Positions 24,416 through 32,403 of a stretch of 32,821 bases of DNA are shown one piece after another; position 1 is the stretch's first letter; each line of letters starts with the position of its first letter. The position numbers and the translations under genes are program-made. A model generated the notes under the pieces. That model was given only the letters and a program-made list of their open reading frames with translations, did no database searches and was not told the origin of the DNA. This DNA is from Alphaproteobacteria bacterium (GTDB taxonomy: Bacteria > Pseudomonadota > Alphaproteobacteria > MPNO01 > VGEU01), in assembly GCA_016869145.1 (NCBI GenBank), contig VGEU01000028.1:1-32821 (forward strand), written 5' to 3'.

Positions 24416-25242
24416 GCATCGATCTCGGCGGCAAGGTCGTCATCGTCACCGGCGGCGGGCGCGGGCTCGGCCGCGCGATGACGCTCGCGCTCGCCGGCGC
24501 CGGCGCCCGCGTCGTCGCCGCGATGCACATCGCGAGCGACATCGAGAAACTCGCGGCCGATGCCGTCGGCCTTCCCGGCAAGGTGCACGGGCTCACCGCC
24601 GACGTCCGTCGCGCCGAGGACGCGACGCGTATCGTCCGCGAGACGCTCGCCGTGTTCGGCGCGCTCCACGTCGTCGTCAACAACGCGGGCGTCGGCATGC
24701 TCCTGATCTCCGAGACCTATAACCGCGTGCCGGTGAAGTTCTGGGAGATCGAGCCGGCGCCGTGGCGCGAGATCATCGAGACCAACGTCAACGGGCCGTT
24801 CCACATGGCGCGCGCCGCGGTGCCGCACATGCTGGCCGCGGGCTGGGGCCGCATCGTCAACGTGACGACCTCGATCACGACGATGCAGCGCGCGGGCTAT
24901 TCGCCCTATGGCTCGTCGAAGGCGGCCCTCGAGGCGCAGAGCGCATCCTGGGCGGGCGATCTCGAGGGCACCAGCGTCACGGTCAACATCCTGGTGCCGG
25001 GCGGCGCGGCCGACACCAACCTCCTCCCAGGCGCGGTCGGCGACAAGTCGCGCTCGGGCGCCGACGGCAATCTCCTCGATCCCGCGGTGATGCGGGCGCC
25101 GATCCGCTGGCTCGCCTCCGATCTCTCGAACGGCGTCAACGGACGGCGCTTCATCGGGCGCTTGTGGGACGACACGCTGCCGCCCGCCGAGGCGGCCAAG
25201 AAGTGCGGCGCCCCGATCGGCTTCGATCCGAAGAAGGCGTGA
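24412..25242 (+). CDS. Short-chain dehydrogenase/reductase (SDR family)
   Basis: NAD(P)-dependent oxidoreductase of the classical SDR type; 276 residues. The nucleotide-binding motif is TGGGRGLG (13-20), the NNAG motif lies at 90-93, and the catalytic triad is S154, Y166 and K170 (YGSSK). ATG 24412 has GGAGGCGGGC upstream and overlaps the stop of the CoxL-like gene by 4 bp, so the two are probably made together. A natural reading is that the SDR produces or consumes an aldehyde/ketone intermediate of the molybdenum hydroxylase pathway, but the substrate cannot be read from sequence. It converges with the Fic gene 23 bp downstream. Confidence 0.93.
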   Translation: MSIDLGGKVVIVTGGGRGLGRAMTLALAGAGARVVAAMHIASDIEKLAADAVGLPGKVHGLTADVRRAEDATRIVRETLAVFGALHVVVNNAGVGMLLISETYNRVPVKFWEIEPAPWREIIETNVNGPFHMARAAVPHMLAAGWGRIVNVTTSITTMQRAGYSPYGSSKAALEAQSASWAGDLEGTSVTVNILVPGGAADTNLLPGAVGDKSRSGADGNLLDPAVMRAPIRWLASDLSNGVNGRRFIGRLWDDTLPPAEAAKKCGAPIGFDPKKA

Positions 25243-25265
25243 GCCGGGGTGGCGACGGCCGAGGC

Positions 25266-26420
25266 TCAGTCCGGCGCGCGGTCGCGCGCGTCGATCGCAT
25301 CCATGTCGAAGGGATCGGTCGCGACGCGCGGCTCGCGTGCGCGCTCCCGGATCCGCATTATCCACTCGGCCGCGACATAGGATCGTCCGCGCTTCGCCCC
25401 GACCGCGCGGAGAAGGCCCTGGTCGACCAGCACCTTCGGATCGCGGCTCGCGGTGTTCTCCGTGATCTCGGCCGCGCTCCGATAGGTCGCGTTGCGCACC
25501 CGCCAGCCGAACGCCGCATCGAAGAGCGCCATCACCATGCGCTCGGGCAAGCAGCGGCGGCGCGCTTCCGTCTCGAGGTGGTCCCAGACGCGCACCATCT
25601 CGCGGCTCCGCCGGAGGAGCGACGGCGCCTGCCGGTAGTGGGCGACGAGGCAGAAGCGGACCCAGGGCAGCGCGTCGTTCCGCGGCTGCCTCGCGCCGCC
25701 GCCGACCGCGGCGAGGACCGCGTAGTAGTCGAGCGTGTTGCGGCCGAGATATTCCTCGATGCTCGAAAAGCGCGGGTCGAGCACGCCTTCGCGCGCGAGC
25801 ACCATCGTCTGGAGCGCGCGCGCCATCCGGCCGTTGCCGTCCGAGAACGGATGGATCATCACGAGATTGAGGTGGGCGAGCGCCGCGCGCACCATCGCCG
25901 GCAGGCCGTCGTCGTGGTTGAGCGCGGCGACGAGCTCGGTCATCAGCGCCGGGACCAGCGCCGCGTCGGGGCCCTCGTAGACGATGTCGCCGTCGGGGTC
26001 GCGCCGGACGAAGCTCGCGCCTGGCCGCCAGCGCCCCGGGTGCTCCGTGAGCTCGTGGCCCAGCATCATGTAGTGGAGGCCCTTGATCACGCCCTCGCCG
26101 TAGGCAAAGTGCGGGTCGGCGGCGAGCTGCAGGATGTAACTGAGGGCATTGCGATAGCCGACCACCGCCTGCCACGCGGTCGCGTCGGCATCGTCCGAAC
26201 TTTCGCCGATGATCGCGTCGATCGCCGCGTCGCGGGTCACGACGTAGCCCTCGATGCTGTTCGAGCCCTGGATGGCGCGGGCGAAGGTGGTCCGGCGCAG
26301 GAGGCCGGTCCAACGCTGCGGCGCCTGCCGCGTCTGATAGCGGAGCTGCGCGCGCAGGGAGTCGATCCGCGCCACGACCGCGGCGAAGTCGGGCGGCAAT
26401 TCTCTAACAACGAAGATCAT
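25266..26420 (-). CDS. Fic family protein (probable AMPylase)
   Basis: A 384-residue Fic protein. The catalytic motif HPFSDGNGRMAR (190-201) matches HPFx(D/E)GNGRxxR, so AMP transfer to a target hydroxyl is expected. An inhibitory-helix motif SNSIEG (53-58) precedes the Fic core, which marks the class II type in which the Glu blocks ATP until relieved. The C-terminal third (about 300-384) looks like a winged helix, with ASRDPKVLVDQGLLRAVG resembling a recognition region, as in Fic proteins with DNA-binding tails. Target unknown; no antitoxin gene is adjacent. It is the only minus-strand gene between plus-strand CoxL-like genes, behind an AT-rich upstream region. Confidence 0.92.
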   Translation of the reverse strand: MIFVVRELPPDFAAVVARIDSLRAQLRYQTRQAPQRWTGLLRRTTFARAIQGSNSIEGYVVTRDAAIDAIIGESSDDADATAWQAVVGYRNALSYILQLAADPHFAYGEGVIKGLHYMMLGHELTEHPGRWRPGASFVRRDPDGDIVYEGPDAALVPALMTELVAALNHDDGLPAMVRAALAHLNLVMIHPFSDGNGRMARALQTMVLAREGVLDPRFSSIEEYLGRNTLDYYAVLAAVGGGARQPRNDALPWVRFCLVAHYRQAPSLLRRSREMVRVWDHLETEARRRCLPERMVMALFDAAFGWRVRNATYRSAAEITENTASRDPKVLVDQGLLRAVGAKRGRSYVAAEWIMRIRERAREPRVATDPFDMDAIDARDRAPD

Positions 26421-26438
26421 TTCTTATGCCAGCTTAAA

Positions 26439-26475
26439 TCAGTTAAAAACTGACTTCTTCCCCCTCTGCAACTGA
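26439..26475. promoter_or_regulatory. AT-rich inverted repeat upstream of the Fic gene, candidate operator
   Basis: TCAGTT (26439-26444), AAA and AACTGA (26448-26453) form a perfect 6-bp inverted repeat about 20 bp before the Fic ATG. A further AACTGA lies at 26470-26475. The AT-rich block contrasts with its surroundings. Together with the winged-helix-like C-terminus of the Fic protein it could be an autoregulatory site; this is inference. Confidence 0.4.
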
Positions 26476-26509
26476 TTATCCGGCATCGGCACCCGCCGGC
26501 CCCGGCCGG

Positions 26510-26538
26510 TTGCCTCCCCCCGGCCCATGGGCTATGTC
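26510..26538 (+). promoter_or_regulatory. Candidate promoter for the third CoxL-like gene
   Basis: TTGCCT (26510-26515) and CTATGT/TATGTC (26532-26538) are spaced by 16-17 bp. They lie 40 bp before the ATG, with GGGGGACGAC as ribosome binding site. Weak pattern match. Confidence 0.3.
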
Positions 26539-26578
26539 ACGCCGGTCGGACGCAATCCACACATCACCGGGGGACGAC

Positions 26579-28912
26579 ATGGCCAAGTTCGGCATGGGGC
26601 AGGGCATTCCGCGGACCGAGGACCCCCGGCTGCTCCGCGGCGGCGGGCGCTATGTCAGCGACATCGTCCTGCCGCGGGAGGCCGCCGGCCACGCCCTCCG
26701 CTCGCCGCACGCCCACGCCCGCATCCGCGGCATCGACACCGCCGCCGCCGCCGCCGCGCCCGGGGTGATCGCGGTCCTGACCGGGGCTGATTACGCCGCC
26801 GACGGGCTCGGCGACATGCCGGTCGCGATCATGCGCAACCGGAAGGACGGCACGCCGATGTACGTGCCGCCGATGCCGGCGCTGGTGAAGGATCACGTCA
26901 AGCTGGTCGGCGACATGGTCGCCTTCGTCGTCGCCGAGACGGCGGCCCAGGCGAAGGACGCGGCCGAGCTGATCGAGGTCGACTACGAGCCGCTGCCGGC
27001 GGTCGCCGACACCGCGGCGGCGATCAAGCCCGGCGCGCCCGCCGTGTGGCCCGCCAACCCGGACAATGTCTCGTTCTATTTCGAGATCGGCAACCGCGCC
27101 GGCGTCGAGGCCGCGTTCAAGGCCGCACATCACGTGACGACGCTCGACCTCGTCATCACGCGCGTCGCCGTCAACCCGATGGAGCCGCGCTCGGCGCTCG
27201 CCGACTACGACGCGTGGACCGGCCGCTACACGCTCTATGCCGGCGTGCAGGGCCCGCACGCGATGCGCGCGATGGCGGCGGCGATCTTCAAATTGCCCGA
27301 GGACAATTTCCGCATCGTCAGCCCCGACATGGGCGGCGGCTTCGGCATGCGCTCGAGCCCCTACCGCGAATACGTGCTCTGCCTGTGGGCGTCGCGGCGC
27401 ACCGGCCGGCCGGTCAAGTGGGTGAGCGAGCGGTCGGAGGCCTTCGTCTCCGACGACCAGGCGCGCGACAACGTGACCACGATCGCGCTCGCCCTCGACA
27501 AGGACGGCAAGTTCCTCGGCCTCCGCGTCGAGACCGTCGCCGCGATCGGCGCCTATATGGCCAATCTCGGCGCGCATTCGCCGACCAACAATCTCGGCAG
27601 CCTGTCCGGCGTCTACACAACCCCCGCGGTGCTCGCACAGGTGACGGCGGTCTGGACCAACACGCCCTCGACCGCGCCCTATCGCGGCGCCGGCCGGCCC
27701 GAGGCGACCTATGTGCTCGAGCGGGTCATCGACAAGGCGGCACGCGAGATGAAGATCGACCGGTTCGAGCTCCGCCGCCGCAACCTGATCCCGGCGAGCG
27801 CGATGCCGTACAAGACCGGCTTCGTCTTCACCTATGATTCGGGCGATTTCGCCAAGAACATGGACGACGCGCTCCGGCTCGCCGATGTCGCGGGCTTCGC
27901 GCAGCGCAAGGAGGACTCGCGCCGGCGCGGGCGTTTGCGCGGGCTCGGCTTCGCCAACGCGATCGAGCAGTCGGCGGGCGCGTTCGAGGAGACGGCCGAG
28001 ATCCGGATCGACGCGAGCGGGTTCCTTACCTTGCACATGGGCACGCACAGCCACGGCCAGGGCCACGACACCGCCTTCCGCCAGATCCTCTGCGATCTCC
28101 TCGGCGTCGAGTTCGAGAACATCCGCCTCGTCCAGGGCGACACCGACCAGGCGATCCACGGCCGCGGCACCTTCGGCTCGCGCTCCTCCGGCGCCGGCGG
28201 CGCGGCGATGAAGCGCGCGGCCGAGCGCATCATCGAGAAATGCCGCAAGATCGCCGCGCACCGGCTCGAGGCGGCGGTCGACGACATCGCGTTCAAGGAC
28301 GGCGTGTTCGCGGTCGTCGGCACCGATCGGCGGATGACCATCAAGGAGGCCGCCGCCGCCGCCTATTCGCCGATGATGCTGCCGAAGGACGTCGAGGCGG
28401 GGCTCTCGGAATATGCCGTCTGGGTGCCGCCGGCGCCGACATTCCCCAATGGCTCGCATGTCTCGGAGGTCGAGATCGACCCCGAGACCGGCACGCTCCA
28501 TCTCGATCGCTACATCGTCGTCGACGACGTCGGCACGATCGTCAACCCGCTCCTCCTCAAGGGCCAGCTCCACGGCGGCATCGTCCAGGGCGTCGGCCAG
28601 ATCCTGATGGAGACGATGGTCTATGACAGCGACTCCGCGCAGGTGCTGTCGGGCTCGTTCATGGACTACACCATGCCGCGCGCCGACGACCTGCCGTTCT
28701 TCGAGATCGGATCGAACATCGTGCCGTCGCCGACCAACCCGCTCGGCATCAAGGGCGCGGGCGAGGCGGGATGCGTCGGCGCGATGCCGTGCGTGATGAG
28801 CGCGGTCGTCGATGCGCTGGCCGATGCCGGCGTCGCGCATTTCGACATGCCGGCCTCGCCCGCGCGCATCTGGGCGGCGATCCGGGCGGCGCGCGGGGCG
28901 CGCGCGGCCTAA
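26579..28912 (+). CDS. CoxL-like molybdopterin-binding subunit, form II (paralog 3)
   Basis: A 777-residue molybdenum hydroxylase large subunit, closely similar to paralog 2. Features: RTEDPRLLRGGGRYVSDI (12-29), GGGFG Mo-cofactor loop (252-256), PYRGAGR active-site loop (367-373), HSHGQGHDTAFRQ (about 489-501) and catalytic glutamate E729 in GAGEAGC. The loop is form II, so a CO dehydrogenase role is unlikely; substrate unknown. ATG 26579 follows GGGGGACGAC, and the longer frame from 26510 overlaps the promoter candidate. The Fic gene is upstream and divergent; the DUF1232 gene follows after 21 bp, perhaps co-transcribed. No CoxM or CoxS partner is present. Confidence 0.92.
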   Translation: MAKFGMGQGIPRTEDPRLLRGGGRYVSDIVLPREAAGHALRSPHAHARIRGIDTAAAAAAPGVIAVLTGADYAADGLGDMPVAIMRNRKDGTPMYVPPMPALVKDHVKLVGDMVAFVVAETAAQAKDAAELIEVDYEPLPAVADTAAAIKPGAPAVWPANPDNVSFYFEIGNRAGVEAAFKAAHHVTTLDLVITRVAVNPMEPRSALADYDAWTGRYTLYAGVQGPHAMRAMAAAIFKLPEDNFRIVSPDMGGGFGMRSSPYREYVLCLWASRRTGRPVKWVSERSEAFVSDDQARDNVTTIALALDKDGKFLGLRVETVAAIGAYMANLGAHSPTNNLGSLSGVYTTPAVLAQVTAVWTNTPSTAPYRGAGRPEATYVLERVIDKAAREMKIDRFELRRRNLIPASAMPYKTGFVFTYDSGDFAKNMDDALRLADVAGFAQRKEDSRRRGRLRGLGFANAIEQSAGAFEETAEIRIDASGFLTLHMGTHSHGQGHDTAFRQILCDLLGVEFENIRLVQGDTDQAIHGRGTFGSRSSGAGGAAMKRAAERIIEKCRKIAAHRLEAAVDDIAFKDGVFAVVGTDRRMTIKEAAAAAYSPMMLPKDVEAGLSEYAVWVPPAPTFPNGSHVSEVEIDPETGTLHLDRYIVVDDVGTIVNPLLLKGQLHGGIVQGVGQILMETMVYDSDSAQVLSGSFMDYTMPRADDLPFFEIGSNIVPSPTNPLGIKGAGEAGCVGAMPCVMSAVVDALADAGVAHFDMPASPARIWAAIRAARGARAA

Positions 28913-28933
28913 ACCGACGCGCGGCCGGGTGCC

Positions 28934-29317
28934 GTGGCGAAGCCGCCGCTCCGCGTCCGCCTCCGCAACTGGGCCGGCCACCTCAAGCGCGAGGTGGTCG
29001 CGCTCGGACTCGCCGCGCGCGATCCGCGCGTGCCGTGGTATGCCAAGGCGGTCGCGCTCGCGGTCGTGGTCTATGCGCTGTCGCCGATCGACCTGATCCC
29101 CGACTTCATCCCGGTGCTCGGCCTTCTCGACGACGTCATCCTGGTGCCGCTCGGCGTTCTCGTCGCGGTGCGGCTCATTCCGCGCCCGGTGATGGCCGAG
29201 CTTCGCCGGCGCGCCGCCGACGAGACGGTGCGAGGCTCGAGCCGAACGGGCGTCGTCGCGGTCGTCGTGGTCTGGATCGTGCTCGCGGCACTTCTCGCCT
29301 GGTGGCTCCTCGGCTGA
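28934..29317 (+). CDS. DUF1232 (YkvA-type) membrane protein
   Basis: A 127-residue protein from a GTG start. It contains the DUF1232 signature [34 protein letters not shown] (34-67, read in parts), with two hydrophobic stretches flanking the conserved SPIDLIPDF element. A clear C-terminal membrane helix follows ([21 protein letters not shown]). Inner-membrane location is likely; the function of the family is unknown. It lies 21 bp after the third CoxL-like gene on the same strand. Confidence 0.9.
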   Translation: MAKPPLRVRLRNWAGHLKREVVALGLAARDPRVPWYAKAVALAVVVYALSPIDLIPDFIPVLGLLDDVILVPLGVLVAVRLIPRPVMAELRRRAADETVRGSSRTGVVAVVVVWIVLAALLAWWLLG

Positions 29318-29409
29318 GCGCCGCGGCTATCGAAACGCTGCCCGCTCGGCATTTCCCGCCCGACCGCCGCCTTGCGACCCTGGTCTTCGCCAGAGACCGG
29401 GAGCGCCTC

Positions 29410-30063
29410 ATGACCACCGCCGTCCGCGACACCATCCGCCGCATCCTCGCCGCTCATGCCGCACTCGACCGCGACCGCGCGCTCCTCGTCGGACTGAGCG
29501 GCATCGACGGAGCCGGCAAGGGTCACGTCGCCGCCCTCCTCGCCGCCGCGCTCCGTGCCTCCGGACGCCGCGTCGCGCCGATCGGCGTCGACGGCTGGCT
29601 CAACCCGCCGGCGGTCCGCTTCGCCCGCGCCGATCCGGCGCGTCACTTCTACGATCACGCGCTCCGCTTCGAGACGCTGTTCGACGATCTCCTCCTGCCG
29701 CTCCGGGCGCGCCGCTCGATTCGTCACGAGGCGCTTCACATGGACGAGACGGCGACCGAGCCCTATCCGCGCCGCTATGCGTTCGACGCCATCCATATCG
29801 TCCTGGTCGAGGGGATCTTCCTGTTCAAGCGCACGCTGCGCCCGCACTTCGATCTCGCCGTCTGGATCGACTGCTCGTTCGAGATCGCGCTCGAGCGTGC
29901 GATCGATCGCGCCCAGGAGGGCCTCTCCCCGGCCGAGACGATCGCCGCGTACCGGACGATCTATTTCCCGGCGCAGGCGATCCACCTCGCGCGCGACGCC
30001 CCGCGCGAGCGGGCCGACGCCTTCCTCGTCAACGATCGCCGCCGCGGCGCGCTTGCGGCGTAG
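29410..30063 (+). CDS. P-loop kinase, uridine-kinase-like
   Basis: A 217-residue P-loop NTPase. The N-terminal phosphate loop reads GLSGIDGAGKGHVA (28-41). It has GxxGxGK but Gly-His where most kinases have Ser/Thr after the lysine, a variant I recall in uridine-kinase-like proteins with a GIDGSGKG loop. DGWLNPP (about 60-66) resembles the D-x-F/W substrate segment of uridine/pantothenate kinases. The Walker B-like IHIVLVEGIFLFK (about 127-139) and a LID-like R-x-x-R-D segment fit the same superfamily. Substrate cannot be assigned. ATG 29410 has GGGAGCG upstream; the stop lies 3 bp from the stop of convergent senA. Confidence 0.75.
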   Translation: MTTAVRDTIRRILAAHAALDRDRALLVGLSGIDGAGKGHVAALLAAALRASGRRVAPIGVDGWLNPPAVRFARADPARHFYDHALRFETLFDDLLLPLRARRSIRHEALHMDETATEPYPRRYAFDAIHIVLVEGIFLFKRTLRPHFDLAVWIDCSFEIALERAIDRAQEGLSPAETIAAYRTIYFPAQAIHLARDAPRERADAFLVNDRRRGALAA

Positions 30064-30066
30064 CGG

Positions 30067-31371
30067 CTAGAGCGCGCAGGTGCGGAAGCCGGCGAACAGA
30101 TCGCGGCGCTGCGGTTGGTAGAAGTTCCGCCACGTGTTCCAGATGCAGCGCCCGCGCGTCGTCCACGACCCGCCGCGCAGCACCTTGTGGTCGTAGAACC
30201 AGGGCGCAGAGTATTCCCGGTAGGGATCGGCGGAGAAGCCGGGGAACGGCGCGAACGCGTCCGCGGTCCATTCCCAGACATTGCCGATCATCTGCCGGCA
30301 GCCGAACGCGCTGTCGCCGTCGGGAAAGGCCGCGACATCGACCGGCCCCGCGACAGTCGCATCGAGCGCGGCGCGCGTCGCATCGGGGGCCGCATCGCCC
30401 CACGGGTAGCGGCGCTTCTCCGGCGCGAGGCCGCCACGGCCGTCGGGCGCGCGCGAGGCCGCGACCTCCCACTCGGCCTCGGTCGGCAGTCGTCGTCCGG
30501 CCCAGCGGCAATAGGCGTTCGCCTCGTGCCAGTTGACGTGGACCATGGCCGCGTGTGGCGCGACCGGCTCGATCGCATCGAAGCGGCGCACCAGCCAGCG
30601 CGTGCCGTCGCGCTCCCAGTAGAGCGGCGCCTCCGCGCCGGCGCGCACCCGCCACGCCCAGCCGTCGTCCGACCACCATTCGCGGCGGCGGTAGCCGCCG
30701 TCGTCGGCGAAGGCGGCGAACGCGCCGGCGGTGACGGTCGCGCGCGCGATCCGGAACGGCGCCACCGCGAGCGTGTGGCCCCATTTCTCGTTGTCGAACA
30801 CGAAGGGCTGGTCGGGCCGGCCGCCGAGGAGGTGCGTGCCGCCCGGGATCTCGGCATCGCCCGGCCACGGCCCGGCACCCGCCGTCGCCGCGCGCGCGAA
30901 GCGCGGCGCCGGGTAGCCGAGCGTCTGGCGGCCATAGGTGAACGCCTCGTCGTGCATGTCCTCGTGATAGACGGCAAGCTGCGTGAAATAGCTGTCGCGC
31001 GGGCTCGCGGTTCCGGCGCCGAGGCGATCGACCAGCGCGTCGCGCACAGAGGCCCGGTAATCGAGCGTCGCCGCGAGCGTCGGCAGCGGGATGTCCCAGC
31101 GGAGCGAATGATAGATCCGGATCGAATCGTAGAGCGGATCGGCGTTGGCGAGGAACGACGGACGGCCGTCGACAGTGCGCAGCACGAAATACTCGCTGAA
31201 CCACGCGACGTGGCCGATCTCCCACAGAAGCGGATTGACCGTCGCGAGCCGCGGCCCGATAAGCTGGCGCTCGTCGAGATCGGCGACGAGCGCCCCGGTG
31301 CGGGCGTCGGCGTCGCGGATCATCGCCACGAGCGCCGCCGCCGGAAGCGGCGCGGCAGTCTCCACACGCAT
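30067..31371 (-). CDS. senA: SenA-like selenoneine synthase (EgtB/OvoA-type nonheme iron enzyme)
   Basis: A 434-residue two-domain protein. The DinB-like N-terminal domain (about 10-160) carries the likely iron-binding triad His54 (in WEIGHVAWF) plus His136 and His140 (YHEDMHDE). The C-terminal FGE-sulfatase domain (about 170-434) shows GGTHLLGG, VNWHEANAYCRWAGRRLPTEAEWE, GNVWEWT and KVLRGGSW (split over 270-420). EgtB makes the ergothioneine C-S bond, while SenA makes the C-Se bond of selenoneine from hercynine and a selenosugar. I choose SenA because the divergent neighbour is a SenB-like glycosyltransferase; EgtB is the alternative. EgtD (hercynine) and senC (selenophosphate) are not in the window. 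Confidence 0.75.
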   Translation of the reverse strand: MRVETAAPLPAAALVAMIRDADARTGALVADLDERQLIGPRLATVNPLLWEIGHVAWFSEYFVLRTVDGRPSFLANADPLYDSIRIYHSLRWDIPLPTLAATLDYRASVRDALVDRLGAGTASPRDSYFTQLAVYHEDMHDEAFTYGRQTLGYPAPRFARAATAGAGPWPGDAEIPGGTHLLGGRPDQPFVFDNEKWGHTLAVAPFRIARATVTAGAFAAFADDGGYRRREWWSDDGWAWRVRAGAEAPLYWERDGTRWLVRRFDAIEPVAPHAAMVHVNWHEANAYCRWAGRRLPTEAEWEVAASRAPDGRGGLAPEKRRYPWGDAAPDATRAALDATVAGPVDVAAFPDGDSAFGCRQMIGNVWEWTADAFAPFPGFSADPYREYSAPWFYDHKVLRGGSWTTRGRCIWNTWRNFYQPQRRDLFAGFRTCAL

Positions 31372-31382
31372 GCGGTGAACCC

Positions 31383-32339
31383 TTGCGTATCGCGCTCGTC
31401 ACGCCCGCACCGCCGCGCTCGCTCAACGGCAACCGCAACACGGCGCTGCGATGGGCCGGCATCTTGCGGCGGCTGGGCCACCGAGTCCAGGTTTCGCTCG
31501 ACTGGGACGGCGCGCCCGCCGATCTGATGGTCGCGCTGCACGCGTGGCGGAGCGCCGCCGCGATCGCCGCCTTCGACCGGGCGGTTCCCGACCGCCCGCT
31601 CGTCGTCGCGCTCACGGGCACCGACATCTACCGCTTCCAGGCGAGCGATCCGGCGCCGACGCTCGCCTCGATGCGATGTGCCGATCGCCTGATCGGCCTG
31701 CACGACCGCGTCGCCGCCGACATCCCGGCCGCGTTCGCGGGGAAGCTCCGCGTCATCCACCAGTCGGCCGCGCCGCTCCGCCGCACGGCGCCGCGCACAC
31801 GCCGCTTCGAGGTCGTCGTCGTCGGCCATCTCCGCGACGAGAAGGACCCGCTCCGCGCCGCGCTCGCCGCACGGCTCGCGCCCGCGTCCTCGCGGCTTGC
31901 CGTCACCCATCTCGGCAAGGCGCACGAGGCGGCCTGGGCGGCGGCGGCCGAGGCCGAGATGGCGGCCAACCCGCGCTATCGCTGGCGGGGCGAGGTGGCG
32001 CACGCCGAGGTCCGCCGCGTGATGGCGCGCGCCCGGCTGATGGTTCTCTCCTCGATCATGGAGGGCGGCGCCAACGTGATCTCGGAGGCGGTCGCGGCGG
32101 ATCTGCCGGTGATCGCCTCGGCGATCCCGGGCTCGATCGGCCTCCTCGGCGACGACCACCCGGGCTACTACGCGGCCGGCGACACGGCGGCGCTGGCGCA
32201 GCTCCTCGCGCGCGCCGAGCGCGAGCCCGCGTTCCTCGCAGCGCTCGGTGCCGCCGGCCGGCGCCGCGCCCGCCTGTTCACCCGCGACCACGAGACCGCC
32301 GCGTGGCGGGCGCTCCTCGCCGAGCTCGGCGTCGGCTAA
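31383..32339 (+). CDS. senB: SenB-like selenosugar synthase (GT4-type glycosyltransferase)
   Basis: A 318-residue glycosyltransferase-like protein. The N-terminus MRIALVTPAPPRSLNGNRNTALRWAGILRRLGH (in parts, 1-33) is typical of the family found next to senA. It has an ALTGTDIYRF segment (about 78-87), a GHLRDEKDP motif (about 149-157) and a C-terminal SSIMEGGANVISEAVAADLPVIAS block (about 222-245), the E-x7-E donor site of GT4 enzymes. SenB joins selenophosphate to a UDP-sugar to give a selenosugar for SenA. The start is a TTG at 31383, because no in-frame ATG or GTG fits the conserved N-terminus. It lies 11 bp from the senA ATG, head to head. Confidence 0.75.
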   Translation: MRIALVTPAPPRSLNGNRNTALRWAGILRRLGHRVQVSLDWDGAPADLMVALHAWRSAAAIAAFDRAVPDRPLVVALTGTDIYRFQASDPAPTLASMRCADRLIGLHDRVAADIPAAFAGKLRVIHQSAAPLRRTAPRTRRFEVVVVGHLRDEKDPLRAALAARLAPASSRLAVTHLGKAHEAAWAAAAEAEMAANPRYRWRGEVAHAEVRRVMARARLMVLSSIMEGGANVISEAVAADLPVIASAIPGSIGLLGDDHPGYYAAGDTAALAQLLARAEREPAFLAALGAAGRRRARLFTRDHETAAWRALLAELGVG

Positions 32340-32403
32340 GTTGGGGCTTTGCAAGCGCGGGCAAGCTTGGCACAACACGGTCGGACAACGAGGAGAACGC
32401 ACC

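Noticed and set aside
18721-28912. Calling the CoxL-like genes true CO dehydrogenase (form I coxL)
   Set aside because: None has the Cys-containing CSFR active-site loop; two have GAGR and one SAGR.
32340-32403. Sigma-54 promoter before coxG (TTGGCAC present)
   Set aside because: The required GC at the -12 position is missing at the correct spacing.
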